Source of the DNA: Planctomycetaceae bacterium
Lineage (GTDB): Bacteria > Planctomycetota > Planctomycetia > Pirellulales > Thermoguttaceae
DNA: 21,515 bases
Assembly: GCA_031267635.1 (NCBI GenBank)
Contig: JAIRYX010000118.1
Coordinates: 1-21,515 of the forward strand
Direction of reading: 5' to 3'
Shown here: positions 13,267-21,289 of the stretch, piece after piece
Layout of the letters: every line of letters begins with the position of its first letter
How positions within the stretch are numbered: position 1 is the first letter of the stretch
Translations under genes and position numbers: made by a program
Notes under the pieces: generated by a model
Told to the model about the DNA's origin: nothing
Databases searched by the model: none
Seen by the model: the letters and a program-made list of their open reading frames with translations, nothing else

Positions 13267-13371
13267 TATACTCCTTGCACTTGAGTTTTCGGTTTTATGA
13301 ATGGAGATCAAACCGGATTTTACGGTATAACGACGGCAGTGAAAACCGAAATTTCAAGTGCAAGAAGTATA
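13267..13371. mobile_element. MITE-like element, family T, copy 3 (105 bp)
   Basis: It differs from the copy at 13142-13246 at only about three positions over 105 bp, which points to a recent tandem duplication or insertion. It ends 7 bp before the ISAzo13-type relic. Confidence 0.8.
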
Positions 13372-13377
13372 TGTCTA

Positions 13378-13660
13378 ATCCAAATTCATCCGCTAACTTC
13401 TGCAACTCGATTTTCCATAACCTGCAACTCGCCGAATTACTACCGCCGCTATCCGCTGTGATTGTTTTCTTGCCGCCGCCGGACTTGCGGATTCGGTTGA
13501 CTTGCAACATGTTGTTCTGGCGCATTAAGTTCTTGGATACCTTTGCGTATCGTAACAATAGAAATACCCGTAGCGCGATGGACGGTGCTGATACCACTGC
13601 GTCCAAACGATGTGGATTCGGCTACCGCCCAAAGACGTTTTTGACGTTCGTTACTATAGC
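13378..13660 (-). pseudogene. ISAzo13-family transposase relic
   Basis: Minus-strand translation gives NERQKRLWAVAESTSFGRSG and ISTVHRATGISIVTIRKGIQ, then ELNAPEQHVAS. After a frame change near 13495 it gives NRIRKSGGGKKTITADSGG, then LWKIELQKLADEFGLD. The order (E-Q-R-R... helix-turn-helix..., R(I/V)RxxGGGRK, then LAxEL) is that of ISAzo13 transposases (the 'Rhodopirellula transposase' family). The frameshift, the missing start and the missing DDE catalytic part show that it is dead, with a likely internal deletion between the GGGKK and the LADEF parts. Confidence 0.7.
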
Positions 13661-13844
13661 ATTAAAGATGTTTTTTCAGAGATGACTAACTAGAAAAGAC
13701 CAATTGCAAAAAAACACCTTGAAAGCATTGTGCTATCAGGAGGTTACTTGATGGATACCTGCCTTCGGCACAAGATACCTACCGTGAGCGGGTGAAGTAT
13801 TTTTATGGAGAATAGCAAGTCGAGGCAACAAGTTTTTTTCGTCC

Positions 13845-16800
13845 TTACTTCTCTCTCCAACGCCGCAGAACAACAAGGAATCCCCACAAGAGATTTATGC
13901 TGATAAACGTCATTAAAATAAGGAGCGGAATATCGCTTGACGCGGCTCCGTAGGCGTGTCGGCTTTCTTTGAAAATCACATTGGATCCATACCATGTCAT
14001 AATAATCGCAATGGAACCGGCTTGCGCACCGAGTATCACGCCGAAACTTCCATAATACCTCTCAATCCGTCCGTGCAGCACGATCAGATAAAAGAAAAGC
14101 GTGACCAACGCCCAGACCTCTTTCGGATCCCATCCCCAAAAGCGTCCCCATGAGTAATCCGCCCATCGCGCACCGAGTATTGTTCCGACTGCAATGAGCA
14201 ACATCGTTGCCCGGAGCATCGTAACAATATATGGAACAATTGCTTCCGCCCCCGCCGGAATTTGCGTTTGAAAACGTCCGTTGGGGAGACGTTTCCGTTC
14301 CCATTGTCCGAAGAAACAAATTCCCGCCGCCGCGACCGCAAGCAACCACGCAATGGCTCCCGACGCATAACCGATGATAATGGCAATCACGTGAATCGTC
14401 AGCCAGAAATTACTGCGAAGCACCGCCATCAGCGGACGGATATTCGAGTTGAATTGAGCGTTATTGAAATATGCCGCCAGTCCCGCCGCCAGCGCCAACG
14501 CCGCCCCGACTGTCAAAAACAGCTTCCGACCGAGCAAAATCTGACGCATCGGTTGTTGCGGCGTTTCCGACGACGTAAGATTCCCGTCTGTTTGCTCCGA
14601 CATTTTTTTCGGAGGGATTCCTACAAAGGGAAAGATAACGATTGTCAGAATCATTCGCGGTAGTATCCAAACAATCAAGACGATACTTGCAACGACGACG
14701 GCGAAATCAATCGGATCATGCGAGGCGATAATCTGTCCCAAACTTTGTTCTTGTCGCAAGTCGCCGTAACTGATACGCAAAACGTAATAAAAGACGAACA
14801 CCGCGAGAAACGCTCTCGGTAACAGAAGTCCGATTTGATACAACGCGATTTGCGCGTCTGCCTCGGTTGCGGGATGGTGGTTTTTCCGCGGAATCGCGGT
14901 TGCTCTCCGCGCGCGGTCGAGACGTTTTCCGAACAGCGGTTGAAACGTAAACCAAATTCCAAACGCCGCCGCCGAAAACGCCATTAAAACAATCGTCTCA
15001 AACATATTTGTTACCGGCGCCCATCCGGTAATATACGCCCGCAAACATCCGCCCGCAAAAGTCACCAACTCCGACACAAGCAACGCCGCCGTTCCGCACC
15101 AAAAGAAAATGGCTTCGCAGCAAGAATGTTTGCGGAAGAAAAACGACACGACGCCCGAAGCCAACAACAACGCCAGCGCCGCCGCGCTCGTGATCCACAT
15201 CCAATAGAACGGACGAAACGCTTCATAAACCGCTTCGGCGGCGACTCGTCCCGACGCGGGATAAGCGGTTTTCGCAAAGGTTGTTTCGTCTTGTTCTTCC
15301 GGCGACAGTAAATTTCTTCTCGCCGATTCCGTCGTCTTCGCGTTCAAACGGAGATTTCCCGCAAATGCCAGCGACGCACGATTGAACCGTTCGACCGCCG
15401 CTTTGTTTTCCTCGGAATGAGCTTGGGTTTTCGGCAAGTATTCCAGATCGCGATACGATTTTGCCATTTCATAAAACGCCGCTCGCACCGCCCGTTGCGG
15501 GTTTCCTGTTTGAACGGAGTGTGCCATCATGCCGAGAAACGAATTGTCCGTGTCGCCGCGCATTTCTTCTTCATTATTAAATTTTGGCAAACCGGGTTCG
15601 GCAAATCTTCGGATGGCGTCGTCCGACGCATACAAAAACATTTGCAGCGGCAACCAGGGCGGCGTTCGCGTTTGTTCGGAACTCCGCCCTGTCATGTTCG
15701 ATCCGAACGTCATTCGAGAAACGTCCGTCTTCAGCGGTTCGCGGGAAATTGCCGGATAAATCCGCAAGACGTTTTCCCCGCCGTTTCCACCGTTTCCGTC
15801 ATACAACGCCAGATGCGCCGCTTCGCACCAATACTTCGCTTGTTCCAACGAATAATAAATCTGTTCCGCCTGCGACCGCAATATTCGCAACCGCCCGTCC
15901 GCGATTCCGGTTTGACGCGAGACGTCTGCGGTTTGAAGCTGATAAACGTCGTCGCGGAATGTTTTCGCGTCAATCGACAGTTTATCCAACGCTTTCTGCC
16001 GCGAATCGAGAATTTTTTCAAACGTCGCCATAGAAAGCCGACTTCCCGATTCGTCGCTCAACATTTTGCGCAGCATCTCCGCAACGCTTCTCGCCGCCAT
16101 TGCGCAACGCTCCAATTCGTCATTATGACTAAACGGCGGCTCGACGCCGAGCGATTGCAAATCCAACGGCGTCCGGCGAATCGCCAAAAATGTTTGATAA
16201 GCGTTTTGGCAATAAGAATCGACTTCGTTAATCGGCGGCGTCAATTGAAACGGCGGTTGCTGATTCGGATTGTAAGTCAACGCCCGAAACGTAAAATATG
16301 CGGTTTCCAACGCCGCGGCATGGGAACCGACATGATAAATATCCGCCACCGCATTCGCCGACATTGCGGCAAATTCCTTGTCTTCCTGACCGCCCGGTTG
16401 TTTTTGTTCGAGTTTCCGCCACCGCTCCAGCAATCGCGACAACTCCGCCGCCTGGCTTGTCACCTGATACGGCGCGGCGTAACGCAACGGTTTTCCGTCA
16501 GGCGTTTTGAGTTTCGCTTTGAGATAACTCAACCGCAACAACGAATCTTTGGCGGGCAGAAACGGGATATATTCCCAGAGTTCCGGCTCGGCTAGCCACG
16601 AAAACATGAGTTCCGCGTCGGAAAACGTCCGCTTGCCGTTAGGGAATTTCGCCCGAATTTTCGCGGCGTTTTCTTCCGTCAATACTTTTTCCCGTATTGC
16701 GTCGGCAAGTACAGATTCTTCCGGCGCGAACGTCGGCGTATTGGTTCCGCAAATTTCTTTCACCGTAATTCTCGCAAACGTCCGCAACGGCGTCACGCGA

Positions 16801-16976
16801 CCGTCGGAGAATACCGGCAACTGCTCCCACGCTTTCCAGTCGATTTTGTTCGACGGCACGCGGATTTGGGAAGCGTCAAACACCACGCTTGTCGGCGTCG
16901 GCTTTCTTTCTTCCGCGTAAACGAATGATAAAATTGCCGAAAGAAACAGAGTCAATAAAGTTTGAAAAATACGCAT
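13845..16976 (-). CDS. ccsA: Cytochrome c biogenesis protein CcsA with large periplasmic N-terminal part
   Basis: 1043 residues; brings haem across the membrane and helps attach it to apocytochromes c (system II). A signal peptide covers 1-21 (ending FVYA). A periplasmic region of roughly 570 residues opens with WKAWEQLPVFSDGRVTPL, as in planctomycete and Bacteroidetes homologues. The C-terminal 440 residues form the polytopic CcsA domain: WAPVTNMFETIVLMAF (the PxxNxYES-like motif), IHVIAIIIGYASG, the haem-binding WWD motif WGRFWGWDPKEVWAL, and the conserved His in VLHGR. It is about three times the size of plain CcsA because of the N-terminal part. No ResB/CcsB partner is in the window. GC is visibly higher than in the P1-P5 array. 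A palindrome lies over its likely promoter. Confidence 0.9.
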   Translation of the reverse strand: MRIFQTLLTLFLSAILSFVYAEERKPTPTSVVFDASQIRVPSNKIDWKAWEQLPVFSDGRVTPLRTFARITVKEICGTNTPTFAPEESVLADAIREKVLTEENAAKIRAKFPNGKRTFSDAELMFSWLAEPELWEYIPFLPAKDSLLRLSYLKAKLKTPDGKPLRYAAPYQVTSQAAELSRLLERWRKLEQKQPGGQEDKEFAAMSANAVADIYHVGSHAAALETAYFTFRALTYNPNQQPPFQLTPPINEVDSYCQNAYQTFLAIRRTPLDLQSLGVEPPFSHNDELERCAMAARSVAEMLRKMLSDESGSRLSMATFEKILDSRQKALDKLSIDAKTFRDDVYQLQTADVSRQTGIADGRLRILRSQAEQIYYSLEQAKYWCEAAHLALYDGNGGNGGENVLRIYPAISREPLKTDVSRMTFGSNMTGRSSEQTRTPPWLPLQMFLYASDDAIRRFAEPGLPKFNNEEEMRGDTDNSFLGMMAHSVQTGNPQRAVRAAFYEMAKSYRDLEYLPKTQAHSEENKAAVERFNRASLAFAGNLRLNAKTTESARRNLLSPEEQDETTFAKTAYPASGRVAAEAVYEAFRPFYWMWITSAAALALLLASGVVSFFFRKHSCCEAIFFWCGTAALLVSELVTFAGGCLRAYITGWAPVTNMFETIVLMAFSAAAFGIWFTFQPLFGKRLDRARRATAIPRKNHHPATEADAQIALYQIGLLLPRAFLAVFVFYYVLRISYGDLRQEQSLGQIIASHDPIDFAVVVASIVLIVWILPRMILTIVIFPFVGIPPKKMSEQTDGNLTSSETPQQPMRQILLGRKLFLTVGAALALAAGLAAYFNNAQFNSNIRPLMAVLRSNFWLTIHVIAIIIGYASGAIAWLLAVAAAGICFFGQWERKRLPNGRFQTQIPAGAEAIVPYIVTMLRATMLLIAVGTILGARWADYSWGRFWGWDPKEVWALVTLFFYLIVLHGRIERYYGSFGVILGAQAGSIAIIMTWYGSNVIFKESRHAYGAASSDIPLLILMTFISINLLWGFLVVLRRWREK

Positions 16977-17004
16977 GTTTTAATTTTATCCGTGCAAACC
17001 GTAA

Positions 17005-17033
17005 AAATATTGTCCTTGGCAAGCCAATGACAA
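17005..17033 (-). promoter_or_regulatory. Likely ccsA promoter overlapped by a 24-bp palindrome
   Basis: On the minus strand TTGTCA (17033-17028) is followed after 17 nt by ATATTT (17010-17005), about 30 nt before the ATG. Positions 17010-17033 form an imperfect palindrome: TTGTCCTTGGC, AA, GCCAATGACAA (10 of 11 pairs). An operator covering the -35 box and spacer is a typical site for a dimeric repressor; the regulator is unknown. Confidence 0.4.
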
Positions 17034-17070
17034 TAATATACCAAGTGTTGCAAGCAATGTTAATAGACGT

Positions 17071-17106
17071 TATCCTTCTCCCGCTTGAAAATTCGTTTTT
17101 TAAGAC
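17071..17106 (+). repeat. Solo end of family T element
   Basis: TATCCTTCTCCCGCTTGAAA, then ATTCGTTTTTTAAGAC, matches the left end of the family T elements (TATACTCCTCACACTTAAAA... CTTTTAAGAC). No second end is visible before rdgB, so it is a fragment. Confidence 0.5.
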
Positions 17107-17122
17107 GGCGCGGATAGTTCCC

Positions 17123-17265
17123 AAGGGACACAAGGGACTCCAGGGATAATTGGGACAGGGCGAGTTTCTTGAAAAAGAAAATGAGAAATTCCGCCGAAGA
17201 GTTTCCAAAATCAGAAAAATGAGTCCCCAAAGTCTCTGTTGTCTCTCGTGTCCCTTTTGTCCCTT
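17123..17265. repeat. Inverted repeat of AAGGGACA(C/A)AAGGGA
   Basis: Arms 17123-17137 and 17251-17265 pair at 14 of 15 positions across 113 bp of non-coding sequence. A further copy (TCCCTTTTGTCCCT) is at 21251-21264, again shortly after a solo family T end. The 411-bp gap 16977-17387 otherwise holds only the ccsA promoter region. Confidence 0.5.
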
Positions 17266-17387
17266 ACACGAAAGCTTTTCGGGAATCCCCCGGCGGCTCT
17301 GCAATACACCACGAAAGTTCTGTGGGACGCTTCAACGGTTTCAGGAGGTGCTCCAGACGCTTTCTTACCGTGGAAAGCATAATCATT

Positions 17388-17999
17388 CTAATCCAACGTC
17401 AGACTGCCGCTCAAAATTTGCAACATCCAGCGTGCGGCGCGGGAACGGTGGCTGATGATTTGTTTGATAATCGGAGCAAGCCGTCCGAATGTTTGATGAT
17501 ACTCAACGACCTCGAATAGCGGATCATATCCGAATCCGTTGTTTCCATCCGGTTCAAACCGAATCCTGCCGCAACAAATGCCTTCGGTCTCGGCGAGTAT
17601 TTTTCTGTTCGGCGCGGCAATCGTGATATGACAAACATAATGTGCCGTGCGTTTTTCGATCGGAACGCCGGTCAACTTTTCGAGTAGAAGAGCGTTGTTG
17701 GAAGCGTCGGTGGCGTTTTCGCCGGAAAATCGAGCCGAATATACCCCCGGCTCACCGTTGAGTGCGTCAACGACTAATCCGCTATCCTCCGCCATCACCG
17801 GCATTCCGAAAAACGCGGCTTGCTCGCACGCTTTTTTCGCCGCGTTTTCCGCAAAATTGTCGCCGTCCTCTATCACTTCGATTTGCTGCGGAAAGTCCGC
17901 CGGCGATTTCAGTATGATTCCAATTGTCGCAAAAAGCTCAGACATTTCCTCCACCTTTTTACGATTGCCGGTTCCGAATATCAATGTTTTTGGGGTCAT
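17388..17999 (-). CDS. rdgB: Non-canonical purine NTP pyrophosphatase, RdgB/HAM1 family
   Basis: 203 residues, a usual length. It hydrolyses ITP, dITP and XTP to the monophosphates and so keeps deaminated purines out of DNA and RNA. Family motifs: FGTGNRKKVEEM (8-19), EDSGLVVDALNGEPGVYSAR (71-90), GNNGFGYDPLF (152-162; the usual form is GxGGFGYDPxF, so one Gly is Asn), and K179 with SHRSRAA (183-189). The ATG at 17999 was chosen because it starts directly on the TxxxxxFGTGN strand; a GTG 39 nt upstream is possible. I see no ribosome-binding site for either. It lies downstream of hisS on the same strand, 198 bp away, with a mobile-element relic between them. Confidence 0.92.
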   Translation of the reverse strand: MTPKTLIFGTGNRKKVEEMSELFATIGIILKSPADFPQQIEVIEDGDNFAENAAKKACEQAAFFGMPVMAEDSGLVVDALNGEPGVYSARFSGENATDASNNALLLEKLTGVPIEKRTAHYVCHITIAAPNRKILAETEGICCGRIRFEPDGNNGFGYDPLFEVVEYHQTFGRLAPIIKQIISHRSRAARWMLQILSGSLTLD

Positions 18000-18070
18000 G
18001 TTTAGTGAAATGTTAAGTTGGAATTTGTTTTGAACCACGATTCACATAATTACTGGACTTGACGCGGTAA

Positions 18071-18175
18071 TATACTCATCCCACTGTAAAATTCGGTTTT
18101 CATTCTCAATGGGACTATTGGGACGTGGAGGACGATCAACACTGTCTTAAAAATTTGAAATTGTCTTATGTCTGG
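18071..18175. mobile_element. MITE-like element, family T, decayed copy 4
   Basis: The left end TATACTCATCCCACTGTAAA, then ATTCGGTTTTCAT, is clear. The inner ACACTGTCTTAAAA matches copy 1 (9530-9544), while the right terminus is degraded. It lies between hisS and rdgB. Confidence 0.55.
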
Positions 18176-18197
18176 AAGAAAACAATCAATACTCCGC

Positions 18198-19535
18198 TCA
18201 AAGCAAAGCGTTTCCTTTTAAAAAGTTACCGATTTCATAAATCCGGCAATTTTGCGTTTCGCCGGTTTTCATATTTTTGAGTTGGCAAATTTCTTGGTCA
18301 AATTCCTCCGAACCAATAATAATCACGTATAAAAATCCGCGTTTGTCGGCATATTTGAGCTGTTGCCCTAATTTTTTCACTTCCGGGTAGATTTCAACGC
18401 GAATCCCCGATTTACGAAGCTCCGTAGCGAGTTTCAGATAATCGCTTAACCGTTTTTCTTCAAAATAAGGAATAAAAACTTCCGCCGTTGTCGCTGTTTT
18501 TTCTATTTTCCCCAGTTCTTCCATCGCCGCTAACAAACGATCTAATCCGAGCGACGCACCGATTCCGGGGAGTTTTTGTTTCGTATAAAGCCCGGCAAGA
18601 TTGTCATAGCGTCCGCCACTGCAAACGCTTCCGATTGACGGCAATTCTTTTAAAAACGTTTCATAAATTGTACCGGTATAATAGTCCAAACCGCGAGCAA
18701 TCGAAACATCAATCTCTACAACATTTTCGGAAATGCCCGTCGCTTGGACATTTTTGATAACAGTCTGCAACTTCTCAACGCCTTCTTCGCCTATCGCATT
18801 GCCGGAAACCATTGCCGACAACGACGTCAAAATATGATCGCTTGTTCCTTTCAGTTCAGCGAGTTGCAACACGAAATCCGCTTGTTGTTCGGTTATATCG
18901 GCTACGGCAACCATCTCTGCCGCAACATTGGCGCGTCCGATTTTTTTTAATTTATCTAAAGCTCGCAAAATCGGTGCGTTTTTTTCCAAAAGCCCTAATT
19001 TTTCGAGCAATCCCGACAACACCATGCGGTTGTTAATATGGATTTTATATCCGCTTTCAAAGCCGATGGCGTTCAGTAAATCGTGAATGACTAATGTCGT
19101 TTCGATGTCGGAGACGATTGATTCTGTTCCAATCGTGTCGAAATCACATTGCAGAAACTCTCTGTACCGTCCCGCTTGCGTATTCTCGCCTCGCCAGACT
19201 TTACCGATATGATAACGCTTGAACGGCGTACCGATTTGACCAATATATTGCGCCGAAAACCTGGCAAACGGAACAGTGAGATCGAATCGCAAACCAACCA
19301 TTCGTCCCCCGTGATCTTCAAATTTGTACAATTGTTTGTCGGTCTCGTCGCTTCCCTTGCCGGAAAGAATTTCATAATACTCCAATGCCGGAGTATCAAT
19401 CGGCACAAACCCATACGAGCGATAGACTTGTTGCGCAATTTCCATCAACCGTTCACGAGGAATCATCGTTTCCGGTAAATAGTCTCGAAATCCTTTTAAG
19501 GTTCGCGGTATAATTAATTGTTTTTTTTCCGACAT
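18198..19535 (-). CDS. hisS: Histidyl-tRNA synthetase
   Basis: 445 residues; charges tRNA-His with histidine. Class II motifs in order: motif 1 region GFRDYLPETMIPRERLMEIA near the N terminus, motif 2 FKRYHIGKVWRGE and GRYREFLQCDFDTIG, the histidine-binding ARGLDYYTGTIYET, and motif 3 GIGASLGLDRLLAAM. The C-terminal roughly 95 residues form the anticodon-binding domain (AEVFIPYFEE... GFLYVIIIGSEE). The length is slightly above the bacterial norm of about 420. The ATG is the first in the frame, with no clear ribosome-binding site. No regulatory leader is evident in the 259-bp gap upstream. Confidence 0.97.
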   Translation of the reverse strand: MSEKKQLIIPRTLKGFRDYLPETMIPRERLMEIAQQVYRSYGFVPIDTPALEYYEILSGKGSDETDKQLYKFEDHGGRMVGLRFDLTVPFARFSAQYIGQIGTPFKRYHIGKVWRGENTQAGRYREFLQCDFDTIGTESIVSDIETTLVIHDLLNAIGFESGYKIHINNRMVLSGLLEKLGLLEKNAPILRALDKLKKIGRANVAAEMVAVADITEQQADFVLQLAELKGTSDHILTSLSAMVSGNAIGEEGVEKLQTVIKNVQATGISENVVEIDVSIARGLDYYTGTIYETFLKELPSIGSVCSGGRYDNLAGLYTKQKLPGIGASLGLDRLLAAMEELGKIEKTATTAEVFIPYFEEKRLSDYLKLATELRKSGIRVEIYPEVKKLGQQLKYADKRGFLYVIIIGSEEFDQEICQLKNMKTGETQNCRIYEIGNFLKGNALL

Positions 19536-19629
19536 ATTTATTTTTATATAAAAACTTGTTCAATCTTTTTTGCGACCACGAACGCACAAATTGGTGGCGA
19601 ATTTATTTATTCTCGATGAGTAACTATAT

Positions 19630-19673
19630 CAGTTGTCAAGTGCGGATTTATTGGCTTTGAGCGACTGAATAGT
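19630..19673 (+). repeat. REP-like dispersed repeat, copy 5 (subtype 2)
   Basis: CAGTTGTCAAGTGCGGATTT, then ATTGGCTTTGAGCGACTGAATAGT. It is the best-preserved subtype 2 copy, located between the divergent hisS and SUMF1-fold genes. Confidence 0.75.
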
Positions 19674-19816
19674 GACCTCAAAAATTATTTTTAACGCAAA
19701 TCACTTACCATTTTAACGGCTTTTTCAATTTTTTCCATAGACGCAGTGTCACGATTTTTCTTAAATTAATTTTCTTTTTCTACAAACTTACTTCGTGTTA
19801 ACAAAGTTGAAAACAA

Positions 19817-19844
19817 TTGCAGTTTCCAAAAATTTTGCTAAAAT
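19817..19844 (+). promoter_or_regulatory. Possible promoter of the SUMF1-fold gene
   Basis: TTGCAG (19817-19822) and TAAAAT (19839-19844) are separated by 16 nt, with TG one base before the -10 box (TGCTAAAAT). The start codon is 90 nt downstream. The same TTTTGCTAAAATAA stands before the oxidoreductase gene. Confidence 0.45.
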
Positions 19845-19933
19845 AATTCTCAAGATCAATGAAAATACGCGATATAAAAATTATTTGTATTGCGTTTATC
19901 AAACAAAAACTCAAAAAACTCAGGAGCATAAAA

Positions 19934-21091
19934 ATGACACGTCTTATGACTTTCGGCGTTTCCCTTACGGCAATGTGTTTATTGGCTGTAAGCTGTTGTA
20001 TAAATTCCACTTACGCACAAGAAAAGAATCCGATTGGCATGCCCGGTATTGAATTTTTGGACTCCCCGATTCCGGTGGAAAATTCAGTCGCCGCGACCGA
20101 AGCGGAAATGAAACCGTACACCGAAAAAGTTTCAGGAACGGAAGTTCCGTTTAAAATGATTCCGATCAAAGGCGGAAAATTCCTCATGGGAAGTCCGGCA
20201 AGTGAAGAAGGACGCTCGGAAAACGAAGGACCGCAAATTGAAGTTGAAGTTGCGCCGTTTTGGATTGAAGAACATGAAGTGACTTGGGGCGAGTTTCAGG
20301 AATTTGGTCAGGAAATTCTGAGACAACGACGTTCCAAGCAAACCGATTTGACCGAGCGAGAAAAATTCGTTGATGCGATGGGAAAACCGACGAAAGCGTA
20401 TAACATCAGCGCGATTAGTTATTCTAAATCAAGCAAGCTGGATCATCCGGCAAGTGGTCTGACTTATTATGCGGCACAAACATATTGTAAATGGCTGACC
20501 ATTGCGACTGGACGCTATTACCGTTTGCCGACGGAAGCGGAATGGGAATATGCCTGCCGCGCCGGAACGAAAACCGCGTATTCTTTTGGCGACGATCCGA
20601 AGCAACTTGAAGATTATAGTTGGTTTATGGATAATGTCGAGGAAGGTTACAACGCAGTCAAGACCAAGAAGCCCAATGCGTGGGGATTGTATGATATGTA
20701 TGGAAACGTTTCGGAATGGGTACTCGGCATTTACAAAGAAGACGCTTATCAACAATACAAAGACGGGAATCTCAAATCGCTGCTGATTAACCCGGAAAAA
20801 TGGACGATGATGCACGTTGCCAAGGGCGACAATCATATTGTTCGCGGCGGTTCGTGCGATCAATTTGCCGACGAATGCCGTAGCGCATCGAGAAATATTT
20901 CACAAGAAGATTGGAAAGAACAAGACCCAATGTTCCCGAAAAGCATTTGGTATTACACGGAAGCTCCTTATGTTGGATTCCGCGTCGTCCGTCCGCTGAC
21001 GCCGCCCAAAGATGCGGAAGAATGTAAACTCTATGAACCCGATACAAAAGTCTTTAATGATTACAAAGAACTAAATACACGGCAAAATTAA
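19934..21091 (+). CDS. Secreted SUMF1 / formylglycine-generating-enzyme-fold protein
   Basis: 385 residues from the ATG that follows AGGAG with a 7-nt gap; the frame is open 25 codons upstream without such a site. The signal peptide is MTRLMTFGVSLTAMCLLAVS, with either a weak lipobox (AVSC) or cleavage after TYA. The SUMF1 domain runs from FKMIPIKGGKFLMGSPASEE through EEHEVTWGEFQEF, YYRLPTEAEWEYACRAGT, AWGLYDMYGNVSEWVLGIY and HIVRGGSCDQFADECRSASR to APYVGFRVVRPL. The paired catalytic cysteines of true formylglycine-generating enzymes are not in their usual spacing: Cys is present at GGSC and ECRSA only. I would not call it a sulfatase activator; it is more likely a planctomycete-expanded relative of unknown role. 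No sulfatase gene is nearby. Confidence 0.88.
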   Translation: MTRLMTFGVSLTAMCLLAVSCCINSTYAQEKNPIGMPGIEFLDSPIPVENSVAATEAEMKPYTEKVSGTEVPFKMIPIKGGKFLMGSPASEEGRSENEGPQIEVEVAPFWIEEHEVTWGEFQEFGQEILRQRRSKQTDLTEREKFVDAMGKPTKAYNISAISYSKSSKLDHPASGLTYYAAQTYCKWLTIATGRYYRLPTEAEWEYACRAGTKTAYSFGDDPKQLEDYSWFMDNVEEGYNAVKTKKPNAWGLYDMYGNVSEWVLGIYKEDAYQQYKDGNLKSLLINPEKWTMMHVAKGDNHIVRGGSCDQFADECRSASRNISQEDWKEQDPMFPKSIWYYTEAPYVGFRVVRPLTPPKDAEECKLYEPDTKVFNDYKELNTRQN

Positions 21092-21100
21092 AGAAATTTT

Positions 21101-21176
21101 ATTCGTCACGAAAGCCGCGAAATGTCACGAAAAAAACATAAAAATCTTTCATGATATTCGTACTTTCGTGAATGAG
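21101..21176. repeat. Imperfect inverted repeat after the SUMF1-fold gene
   Basis: ATTCGTCACGAAAG (21101-21114) and CTTTCGTGAATGAG (21163-21176) are inverted copies with three mismatches. The interior contains another TCACGAAAA. It may serve as a transcript end for the gene stopping at 21091, but there is no T-run. Confidence 0.4.
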
Positions 21177-21198
21177 AATTTCAAACAACGCCTATGCT

Positions 21199-21230
21199 AT
21201 ATAGTACTTGAGATTTCGTTTTTTAAGACA
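21199..21230 (+). repeat. Solo end of family T element
   Basis: ATATAGTACTTGAGATTTCG, then TTTTTTAAGACA, matches the family T terminal sequence and especially the solo end at 17071-17106 (TTCGTTTTTTAAGAC). No opposite end is visible before the kinase gene. Confidence 0.45.
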
Positions 21231-21289
21231 GGTTCATTCTGTCCCCCAAATCCCTTTTGTCCCTAACGTCCCTCTTTAAAGTGAACACC

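Noticed and set aside
13142..13371. Two near-identical units with a 20-bp gap, superficially CRISPR-like
   Set aside because: The units are 105 bp, only two are adjacent, and they have terminal inverted repeats matching elements elsewhere in the window; no cas genes.
15417..16595. 392-codon open frame on the plus strand
   Set aside because: It lies antisense inside ccsA, is arginine-rich without any motif, and arises from the codon bias of the strong minus-strand gene.
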